DNA from: Agaricus subrufescens
Lineage: Eukaryota; Basidiomycota; Agaricomycetes; Agaricales; Agaricaceae
Length of the DNA: 64,000 bases
Direction: 5' to 3'
NCBI GenBank assembly: GCA_029945375.1
Contig: CM057066.1
Location: 2,356,001 to 2,420,000 of the forward strand
How positions within the stretch are numbered: the stretch's first letter is position 1; every line of letters starts with the position of its first letter. The notes below the pieces were generated by a model. The model worked only from the letters and a program-made list of their open reading frames with translations, was not told the DNA's origin and did not search any database. Shown piece by piece: positions 35,393 through 44,195 of this stretch. The position numbers and the translations under genes were made by a program.

Positions 35393-36969
35393 CAGTGGGC
35401 AACAAAACCTTTCCAATGTTTTGTACATTTGTAAAGAACATGCTATAGCAGTCCAAATAAATTATATAAATTCATGGAAATATACAGGAAGGTACATCAG
35501 CATCTTGTTTACATGTATGTACAATCTTGTGGCTGTAATTTGAATTTAAGTTCAATTTCGAGAGGGCTTAAGATTGAGGACCATTGGAAAGGTTTTGTTG
35601 CTGCTCATTTCAAAGATGGAAAAGGTTAATTACTGGAGCTTGCAATGATGTTTGTCAGCTGAAAGTGTTACATAATGATATTCTCATGTTGCTTTCACCA
35701 TCCTGTGACATGTCACACCTGTTATGTCACACCAAACCACTTCCAATATTTGAAAAAGATTTAGTTTGTTATTATATAAGAAATTGTTATTTAATGAAAT
35801 ATTTTTAGTTATAATTTTGTATCTGGTCTCAGAAGAAGTTAGCTTGGAACATAAGCACACTTATATGATGTGATTAGACCAGTTTCAGCTGTTTTTGTAG
35901 ATGTTTTTCAATGTATAGTCTTATTAAAATATTATATTATCTACTTTTTGATCACAAATCTCTGGATTGCTAGGTGGTTCTCATTCTAAAATTTACTATA
36001 GGAGTCTCTAGTCTTCTAATCTTTAATTCTGTTACCCCTTAGGTGTAGTTAAATGTTTCAGTGTACCTGAAAACAGCTTGCAATGTTAGCTTAACATGAT
36101 AGAATCAGGAGTACATATGTGGACCTATGAAAAACATGTTTTGATGGACTAATAATCATGTCATAGGCCCAATATACTAGAATAAGTACCTTGTAACAAC
36201 ATCAATACAGTTCAATAGTAAGAATAAGAATAAAAAGGCTAAATCAAAATGGCATATAGAGATAAAGTAATTTACAAGAGGTAATACAATCATCTGCAAC
36301 TGTACACTCAGTAACTGAATTGAAATTGCTATGGATATTATAGATAGAGTAAATGTTCATGTTTTGAAAGTAAATTTGCAATGCTAGCATCCAAGCAGCT
36401 TTCAAAATTTGACATAAAAAAAGAAGAAATTGTGTTTTCTAGTGAAAAATGGTACAAATACACTGGAAATGATTAAGAGGATAGCCCCAAGATGTCATGC
36501 ACATACTCGTGAATAATAAATAGCCCTTTTGAACACAAGTGAGCAACTTTTACCTAGGTACTAGATGAGAAGGTTTCAAAGTTTCAAGCAATAGGAGACT
36601 TAGACTATTTTCCAAATTACAGGGGTTTGATGTGACATAACAGGTGTGACATGTCACAGGATGGTGAAAGCAACATGAGAATATCATTATGTAACACTTT
36701 CAGCTGACAAACATCATTGCAAGCTCCAGCAATTAACCTTTTCCATCTTTGAAATGAGCAGCAACAAAACCTTTCCAATGGTCCTCAATCTTAAGCCCTC
36801 TTGAAGTTGAACTTAAATTCAAAGCACAGCCACAAGATTGTACATACATGTAAACAAGATGCTGATGTACCTTCCTGTATATTTCCATGAATTTATATAA
36901 TTTATTTGGACTGCTATAGCATGTTCTTTACAAATGTACAAAACATTGGAAAGGTTTTGTTGCCCACTG
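35393..36969. mobile_element. Palindromic Tc1-like non-autonomous element, 1.58 kb
   Basis: Starts CAGTGGGCAACAAAACC and ends with the exact inverse, with TA on both sides (35391-35392, 36970-36971). The inverted repeats are about 347 bp long and nearly identical (35393-35738 and 36624-36969). They surround an AT-rich centre of about 880 bp without coding capacity. Within each arm the terminal motif recurs inverted about 190 bp inside (CATTGGAAAGGTTTTGTTGC at about 35584). No transposase; it presumably uses one from a related Tc1/mariner element. Confidence 0.85.
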
Positions 36970-36992
36970 TATATTGCTTGTATGTCATTACT

Positions 36993-37051
36993 CTTGCATC
37001 TGTCTGGCCTATGACTGCTCCCTGCGGTCCCAGTAAGACGGTGCGAGAGTA
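36993..37051 (+). repeat. 59-bp direct repeat right of the palindromic element
   Basis: Second copy of 35322-35380. Confidence 0.75.
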
Positions 37052-37312
37052 GTTGGTGTCTTCTCAACTCGATGTCATCCTTCAATCTAAACCCTCATCT
37101 CATATTGTTATCTGCCTGGATTATAACTGCAGTCGCAGCCAGATGGCTTCAAGACTTGGTAGACTTGGCATCACCACAGATTAACCACATGCAATGCTTT
37201 GCTTCTACCTCCACTATGCGCGTCAAGTTGCACCAATGCCTCCCTTTTCACCCCATGCCTCTCGATTCATCATATCTGCAACGCAAGACACATAGTGGAC
37301 GTGAATTTACTG

Positions 37313-37432
37313 CATCAGCAAAAGGTTTGGCTACTTGATGCTACTTGAAGGTACTTGAGGGCTACTTGGAAAATTTCAAGTAGCCCTCAAGTACCTTCAA
37401 GTAGCATCAAGTAGCCAAACCTTTTGCTGATG
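37313..37432. repeat. Perfect hairpin with 56-bp arms
   Basis: Arms 37313-37368 and 37377-37432 are exact inverse complements around an 8-bp centre (GAAAATTT). Each arm contains successive decamer repeats CTACTTGATG, CTACTTGAAG, GTACTTGAGG. It ends with CATCAGCA / TGCTGATG. It lies 100 bp upstream of the TET/JBP start codon and could be a miniature foldback element or a regulatory hairpin. Confidence 0.9.
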
Positions 37433-37532
37433 TGGTACTAATGCAGATCCAGCATCCACACACTCCCACACAGTCGCTCATGCAGGCTCAGCAGTCATTG
37501 CGTCACCACAGTTTGAAGAGGGATTTTCAGCC

Positions 37533-38881
37533 ATGATCACCCCTGAACCCCCTCTTAAGAGGTCCTGCAGTCCTGCATCTGTTGACAAAGACAATGCTGA
37601 TGCTGATGTCCGGGCAGAGAAGAAGCGTAGGCACCAGCCTAAGGGACCACGTAAAGACAGCCGCAGGCCAACAACCAATGCAGGCACCCACCACCAACAT
37701 CAAGCTCATGCTGCCAAGAAGAACGAAGGGGGCCATCGATGTGCGCAGGAAGATCGTCAGGCTGTCGTAGCTTCAAGCCAACCACTTTTTACCTCTTTCA
37801 ATTATTCTGGTATCAAAGTCCAGGCCGGTGAGTACCATGGCATCCATCTTGGTACTAAGGCTGCCAATTTCCCCCATCTTCATGTTGAGGAGTTGGTATT
37901 GCACAGATACGCCATTGTTCCCTGGGATGGTAAGTGGCTTATACCTACTTTGCCTAAGTCATTTCTTTACTCTGACCTGCTTTCATAGGAATAACGCCAA
38001 AGCCTCTCATAGATGACCAAGGGCGGGTGTTTGCAGTTTTTGCAGGTCGGCTGAAGGATGAAAAGTATCTGCAAAGCTGTCACGAGCTTTTCATAGAACT
38101 AGAACATTTAGGAAAAGGCCATATCCCCAAGGAGAACTATAAAATGAGGTGCAGATTGTATCTGGCCTTGGACTGTGGGGTGACTCACAGCCCAGGATCA
38201 TGCACTATCTTCAATACAGCACCCAACTCTTTTCCTGAAGGTTACCAGGAAGTTCTGCAATCCAAGCAAGTGAAGCGTCTTCATGGTTTCTGTGATGGTG
38301 AGCAAAACACCCCCCACTTTTAACTAGCATATCTCACCTTCCATTGTTTAGGTGCATTCAACTGGTGGGCTCCTGGATTATATGAGAGATACTGCAATAC
38401 TCTTGACCTAGCAATGTCCCCACCGTATTCTCACATTGGCAAAATAAGTGAGAAAAGCGTGTTTGCCAGCCATTGTCTCAATGCTGGTTCTTCAGTGGCT
38501 ACCAAGCCCCATAGGGATTCCATGAACCTCGCCCACAGTTGGTGTGCTGTAGTAGCACTGGGCGATTTCAATCACAGTAGGGCTGGCCACTTGGTGCTCC
38601 ATGAACCCCAACTTGCCATTCAATTTCCACCTGGTTCAGCCGCCCTTATACCCTCTGCTACCATCACCCACAGCAATACAAAGTTGAATGCTGGGGATAA
38701 ATGTGCATCTATCACCTTCTATACTGGGGGCGGCTTATTCTGCTTCATAGACAATGGCTTTCAGACCCTCAGTTCTATGGGAGTCAAGGAGGGAAAAAAG
38801 ATGTGGGCTGTCAGAGATATTGCAGGCCCGTCCACATCAAACTGGTTCAGTAAATTTGATAAACTTAGGGGGCTTGTCTAG
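37533..38881 (+). CDS. TET/JBP-type 2-oxoglutarate/Fe(II) dioxygenase
   Basis: Exons 37533-37929, 37989-38297 and 38352-38881 give about 411 residues without a break. The N terminus is basic, with KKRRHQPKGPRK as a likely nuclear signal. The C-terminal half resembles fungal TET/JBP enzymes that ride on KDZ and Plavaka transposons: GAFNWWAPGLYERYCNTL, the iron-binding His-x-Asp in KPHRDSMN, CAVVALGDF, GHLVLHEPQLAIQFPPGSA, and the distal His in ATITHSNTKL. Enzymes of this family oxidise 5-methylcytosine. The Arg expected to bind 2-oxoglutarate in the last strand is not obvious; the position reads GDKCASITFYT, so activity is uncertain. The gene is intact although its host transposon is decayed. 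It starts 100 bp downstream of a perfect hairpin. Confidence 0.8.
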
Positions 38882-38883
38882 AT

Positions 38884-39440
38884 ATGCTAAGCTGTCTGAT
38901 TTCAAATAGAATAAACTTATCCTTGCATTGTACTATCCCCTTTCAAGCCCCTACACCCTTACATCCTTACCCCCCTCTGCCCCCATGCCCCTACCCCCTT
39001 GCTCTGCCACATTCTCTTCTGCCTCTTATCCCCTCAACATCTTGCTCTGGTTGCAGGCCCAGCTGCCTGCCCAGCATCTTTGCTATGGGACAACCTATAC
39101 TTCAAGAGCGTAATGAGCATGACATCTAGTGGCCATATGTTCACATAATTATCAAGAATAGGGTGCTTCTTCACCATCTAGACAAGATTGATCGCAATAG
39201 CAAGTAGATGCCCTGATTAGAAAAATATGCCCTGATCTGTAGTGTGGAGCTCACCTCCTGCCTGACGACAGACAACTTGTTCTTGTCTTGCAGCTTGAAA
39301 CATCTGGACGAATCCAATTTACTGAGCATGAGTTTCCTTGCATCATCCTACCACATAAGTTTGCCAACATTTGACTGCTGAAGGTGAAACCAATTTACCT
39401 TGATAGCTGTCACAAGTTCGGCATCCCATTCCACTAGCTC
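38884..39440. other. Pyrimidine-rich spacer
   Basis: Downstream of the TET/JBP gene, with a long CT-rich stretch at 38940-39060. No gene seen. Confidence 0.4.
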
Positions 39441-39442
39441 TG

Positions 39443-39923
39443 CTAAATTCTTCCTCCCCGCCCCTTTTGGTCGCTTGATTCAAATCTTTTGTGAAACATG
39501 ACTACTCCAAGCTGCATTTGGCACAGGAGTTCTGTGCAGAGACAATTCCGTGGAGGACAGCCCACTTGATTCCTCAGATTGCTCATCTGTGTCGATGACC
39601 AGGGCTTTACACACAATTTTCTAAGACCTGACTGTGGGCTGCTGTCTGCGTGGTTGCAGCCGTGGTGAAAGGGGTGAAGGGGATGCAGAAACAGAAGAGG
39701 GTGAAAGAGGAGAACGGGGTGAAGCTGGTGAAGGAGACGATTGTTTGTATGGATGAAAGTGGGCACGGGGACTGGCCAGTGGTAGATCTTCCCTCAACAA
39801 AACAGTGGGAAGACTATCAACAATGAGATCTGTGTTGTTTAGAAGTACAATCAGCAGAGGTGGGGGAGGTAAAGGTGGTGCGAAGGGAGGAGTGTTCTTT
39901 GTGTCAACCATATTGGTTTGCAA
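39443..39923 (-). pseudogene. Possible decayed low-complexity gene
   Basis: From an ATG near 39911 the - strand reads a Pro/Ser-rich protein (NTPPFAPPLPPPPLL, SPSPLSPRLQPRRQQ) up to a TAG near 39621. The same frame continues with VCKALVIDTDEQSEESS, another stop, then GRKNLAELVEWDAELVTAI. It looks like one small gene with two nonsense codons. Family not recognised. Confidence 0.35.
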
Positions 39924-40171
39924 AGTCTCTTCAACCCTTTAATATATGCTTCAACAAAGATTAATTAGAACAACGCTGCTGCAACATTGGCAACTTGTGG
40001 ATATACAAAAGCTATGTTACCAATCCAACCATTGTTGCTAGATAGGGTACAATTGTTTTAGAGGGTGACAGTGGCGCTGTGGTGCTGTGGCATGGTGCTT
40101 TTGTTTAGGGCAATTGAAAAGATGGCACTTCTTTCTATCTTCCCTCCATACTACTCATGTCCTCTGAGAAC

Positions 40172-41591
40172 ATGCAATCCTCCACCACGCCAGCATCATA
40201 TTGCAAATCTGCAACTTTGGCTTATGCAGGTACCATCCTGTGTATGCATGTAACTCAGGATGGAAAGTTGGCCTGTGGTGGTAAGAATCTAGTGAATTGA
40301 TTAGTCAACTGCTTATGCATGCTCTTACCCTCTAGGAAGCAATGGCGTCAAAGTTTGGAACATGCGCACCAAGGCTGAAGTTAAATCACCTACCAAAGCA
40401 GGCCTCAGGGGATCAACAACCATTCTCACCTGGTTACAACATGAAGACCAGTTAGAGCTTGGTTTGATTTATGGTACACAAGCTGGCTTTCTTGTGAGCT
40501 GGAGGGAGGTCAAGAGAACCAGTACAGGGGTGAGTAAAGGTATCAATGTGTTGTCCTTGTTCTAATCTAGTAAAATAAGGCTGCAGCTTTTGAGGAGACC
40601 TACTGTGTACAACTTGCAAAACCCTCTGAAATCATGGGTATTGCATATGATGCGCCATCTAATTGTCTTGCTGTCTGCAACAGGAGCGCTGTTGTTCAGC
40701 TCTTTACTGTGGAAGAAACGGTGACACTATGCAACCTAGTCTCCATTATAATCTGTGCTGGTGACTGCATTCTGAAGGCTATTGCCTTTGGACCAATCAA
40801 TGGTGAAGATTGGTCAGTCCTTGTATTTGGATTACATGACGGTTTGGTGTAGGTACAGCTTGCTTTCCTATCTGTTAAGCATACTCACTATGGTTTAGTC
40901 ATACCTTACAGACAAGTGACTGCAAAGTTGAAAATTCCCTCAAAACTGGTGGCATGATGTGTGCCTATAAACTATTACCATCCCCTAATAATTAACCTTT
41001 TTTATTAGAGGCAATGTGGATGTTAATGCGCGGGGAAATGTATTTGTTATTGACAATCTGCTTGAGGGGGCTGCTCTATACCGTCTTGGTTCTGGAGCTA
41101 GGGTTTGCACATATCCAGTTCCATCTACTAAATCAATGAGAGCTCATCAAGTATCTTTTGCAGAGGATTGGAGTTGTATAGTCATAGGCAGTGATCATGG
41201 CAAAGTTTATGTTTTTGATTGGCAAAGTGGGGAGGTCATGGATGAGCTGAACCTTGGTTCAGATATAAGGGTGCAGGTTATTATGGTAAGAGACCATCAT
41301 TAGAATGCATCAAATTGTCTCATGCATTAATAGGCCATGGATATCGATATGGTCCCAACAATCCTTTCAGCGAGATCAGGGTGGGACGGTGAAAAGAGTG
41401 AGATTACTGTCTGGAGAAAGACAAAGAGGCATGCGGCGCCAGAGCAAGTCAGCAACCCCCCCCCTCCTGTCAAACACCGCAAAGGCAGTATTGTAGAGCT
41501 ATGCATGCTATTGGCCTTGTTAGCTTTCATCTGGCAGAATATGCAAGCTTTTACGGCAGTGGTGGACAGGTGGTGCCAGTGGATTATGTAG
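40172..41591 (+). CDS. WD40-repeat protein with C-terminal membrane helix
   Basis: Six exons (40172-40280, 40336-40529, 40580-40846, 40912-40958, 41009-41285, 41334-41591) join in frame to about 383 residues. Blade-like repeats are visible: GTILCMHVTQDGKLACGGSN with GVKVWNMRT, EIMGIAYDAPSNCLAV, KAIAFGPINGEDWSVLVFGL, MRAHQVSFAEDWSCIVIGSD with GKVYVFDWQSGEV, and SEITVWRK. The C terminus is proline-rich, then hydrophobic (IVELCMLLALLAFIW), a probable single membrane anchor. I recall similar WD40-plus-helix proteins as recurrent neighbours of Plavaka-type transposases; their role is unknown. No stop or frameshift, in contrast to most other genes of this element. Confidence 0.8.
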
Positions 41592-42051
41592 AGATAATAG
41601 TGTTTCATATATCATTGTCAGCACAAAGAATGCCTATTTTTCTCCATGCTATCACCTCGACACTCTCCAGCTATTCCATTCCTGACCAGTGCCACCAGCC
41701 AGCCTTTGCTGTGGTGTATTATGCTTGGCATGTTCATACAGTGATGGACAAAAGGGTTGCAATGTTTGGCACCCCTTCAAAGATACCGCTATAGCGTGGG
41801 AACTATTAGCTATGAAGTCACGTGAGTGGTACCGTCTGATAGCCTTGCTTCTGTGCTTTCCCACAATATGCATATCATTATGTAATACTGAATATTGATG
41901 GAGTTATAGGCAGTTTCCTGACAAAAGTCCATTGCAACCCTTTTGTCCATCTCAGTTAAGGTTGAACAAAGTCACCTGACTTTGTTGATTGACAGGGAAA
42001 TTCAGCACAGCCACAATCAACAAACATGAAAATCAGCACAGCCACCTCTCC

Positions 42052-42060
42052 TATATATAT
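42052..42060 (+). promoter_or_regulatory. TATA box of the Tc1 transposase
   Basis: TATATATAT about 30 bp upstream of the transposase ATG, just inside the left inverted repeat. Confidence 0.5.
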
Positions 42061-42089
42061 AACAGCCATCATTGACTCACTCCTTAGCC

Positions 42090-43106
42090 ATGAAGCCCCT
42101 TACAACCAGTCAGCTCTCTCACATCCTCCATTTGCTTGACTCTGGAGCATCTGCTCATCACATCTCTGCTACAACTGGTCTACACCTCTCTACTATATCC
42201 AGAGTCAGGTCTAAGCACAGACCTGAGCTTGCCAAGCCCACTGGTGGCTGTCCCAAGCTACTTTCTCCTTCAGATACCTGCTATGTCATCTGCTTAATCA
42301 CCTCCCAGAAAGCTGACCATGCCTCCCAAGTCAAAAGAATGCTTACCCATACATTCCCCCACTCAGTATCTTCAAAGACTATTTGCAGAAATCTTTCCCA
42401 CGCTAGCATGAAGGCTGTAGTTAAGGTTAAATGTCCTCTTCTTACTGCTAAGCATAAGAGGGACAGATTGGAGTGGGCTATTGAGCATAGAAACTGGACT
42501 GTGGATGACTGGAAGAGTATTGTATGGTATAATGAGACTAAGATCAATTGGCTAAGCTCAGATGGGAGGAAGTGGGTATGGAAAAAACAGGGGGAGAGCT
42601 TGAATGATAGGCTGGTGTCTGGGACTCTGAAGTTTGGAGGGGGATCTTTGATGATGTGGGGTTGTATGTTCTGGGAAGGATGTGGCTATGCATGCCAGAT
42701 TGAAGGTAAGATGGATGGTGAACTGTATGTTGAGATTTTGGAGGAGAACCTGGAGGCTAGCCTGGAGTATTATGGGAAAGAGAGGGAGGATTTCACCTTT
42801 CAGCAGGATAATGACCCCAAACACAGGTCCAAAAAAGCTCAAAACTGGTTCAAAGACAAGGGAATTGATGTTTTACCATGGCCTGCACAGTCTCCTGATC
42901 TTAACCCCATTGAACACCTGTGGAATTATCTCAAACTCAGGCTTGAGGAGTATGAAGAAGCACCAAGGGGGATAAAGGAACTTTGGGAGAGGGTGGATAT
43001 AGAGTGGAACAAGATAGAACCAGAGGTGTGTCAGAATCTGATAGAAAGTATGCCTAGGAGAGTGGAAGCAGTGATTCAGGCCAAGGGAAGGTATACAAAG
43101 TACTGA
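42090..43106 (+). CDS. Tc1-like DD34E transposase, first catalytic Asp replaced
   Basis: An intron-less 338-residue transposase. The N terminus has two helix-turn-helix units (SQLSHILHLLDSGASAHHIS and VKRMLTHTFPHSVSSKTICR), then the catalytic core: VWYNETKINW, GGGSLMMWGCM, FQQDNDPKH, WPAQSPDLNPIEHLW. The second Asp and the Glu are 34 residues apart, giving DD34E. The first catalytic Asp, normally in a DET/DES context, is Asn here (codon AAT at 42531-42533, residue about 148). That single change would be expected to abolish catalysis. The start at 42090 follows a TATA box and precedes the first helix. The ORF is otherwise intact and its inverted repeats are almost identical, so inactivation is recent. 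Confidence 0.88.
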   Translation: MKPLTTSQLSHILHLLDSGASAHHISATTGLHLSTISRVRSKHRPELAKPTGGCPKLLSPSDTCYVICLITSQKADHASQVKRMLTHTFPHSVSSKTICRNLSHASMKAVVKVKCPLLTAKHKRDRLEWAIEHRNWTVDDWKSIVWYNETKINWLSSDGRKWVWKKQGESLNDRLVSGTLKFGGGSLMMWGCMFWEGCGYACQIEGKMDGELYVEILEENLEASLEYYGKEREDFTFQQDNDPKHRSKKAQNWFKDKGIDVLPWPAQSPDLNPIEHLWNYLKLRLEEYEEAPRGIKELWERVDIEWNKIEPEVCQNLIESMPRRVEAVIQAKGRYTKY

Positions 43107-43379
43107 ATAGTAGAGATTTGTACTTTGTGACTGAGATGGACAAAAGGGTTGCAATGGACTTTTGTCAAGAAACTGCCTATAACTCCATCAATATTGAGTA
43201 TTACATAATGATATGCATATTGTGGGAAAGCACAAAAGCAGGGCTATCAGACGGTACCGCTCACGTGACTCCATAGTCAATAGTTCCCACGCTATAGCGG
43301 TATCTTTGAAGGGGTGCCAAACATTGCAACCCTTTTGTCCATCACTGTAACTGCCTTTTTGTGTGTGTGGCAGGATGCT

Positions 43380-43975
43380 TGGTGTCATCCACTCCATGGT
43401 GCATCCACCCTTCATCTCTACCTTTTGTTCTCTGGAGGTGTTCCTACCTTTTGTTTTCTGCAGATGCCTCTTCTCCCCTCTCCTTAAGAGGGCCTACCTC
43501 CTCTGTGTCCTTCTCAAAGTCTGGCCATGGTCAATCACCACGAGTTTATTACTCTGCTGGAGGTATGCCGCTTTCAATGGCCCTGATTTTCTATCTGACC
43601 CAAGCAAACCTTAGCCCAACCACAGCATCTTTCTGAGAGGCCAGTTGTATTCCTCTCACCATATAAAACCCAAGAACATGCTGGTCCACACTCACTCTTC
43701 CAGGTTCCCTGGAGAGACCTGATACCCCTGTGTTGAGGACATCCTGGGCGATGCCCTAACTCAGAGCTATGTTCACGACTGCTTCCTAAAGATTGTCAAT
43801 GGTCGGCGGACATCAACCTTCCGCCTTTTTTTCAAGAGGCATACCAGATTGCCACACAATGCGCTCCTTGGTATCCAAGGTGACTTAATTGTTCTCCAAG
43901 TCTTGCAGTGGAGCAAGCAATGGCTCGTAAATCTTAGATCATCAGATGTAAGAGTTTTAGATTCCAGATTAAAAA
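43380..43975 (+). pseudogene. Coding remnant downstream of the Tc1 element
   Basis: Pieces in one general direction but several frames: VNHHEFITLLEVCRFQWPDF, MLVHTHSSRFPGE, then EDILGDALTQSYVHDCFLKI, RRTSTFRLFFKRHTRLPHNA and GIQGDLIVLQV. It resembles the start of the transposon-associated coiled-coil gene that follows, now broken. Low confidence on exact structure. Confidence 0.35.
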
Positions 43976-44195
43976 AGTTAGTACCTCTCCTTCATAATTT
44001 ACAATGAAGCTAATTTCACAATAAGGATTTTGCCACAAATCCGCTGGTTTCAAGGGCACCATTGTGAACTTACCCCAAAGGAGATTGTGACTTGAGCAGC
44101 TCCACTCCCTCTCCCCCTTTTGGACTAGTAGTGTGGTTTCTGGATTGTCGCCTTCATAATAGATATCACCCCTCCCATCTAGCTAAAAGTGTTAT

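Larger units (their letters stand above)
41739..43347 (+). mobile_element. Tc1-type element, 1609 bp, with 218-bp inverted repeats
   Basis: TA at 41737-41738 and 43348-43349 bounds an element that starts CAGTGATGGACAAAAGGG and ends with its inverse. The inverted repeats 41739-41956 and 43130-43347 have equal length and are nearly identical. The inner edge of each arm repeats the outer terminal motif in opposite orientation (ACTGAGATGGACAAAAGGG), so each arm looks like a miniature element by itself. One transposase gene lies between them. Confidence 0.92.

Noticed and set aside
37313..37432. CRISPR-like or rho-independent terminator reading of the hairpin
   Set aside because: This is a eukaryotic nuclear region; there is no spacer-repeat pattern and no T-run. 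A foldback element is more likely.
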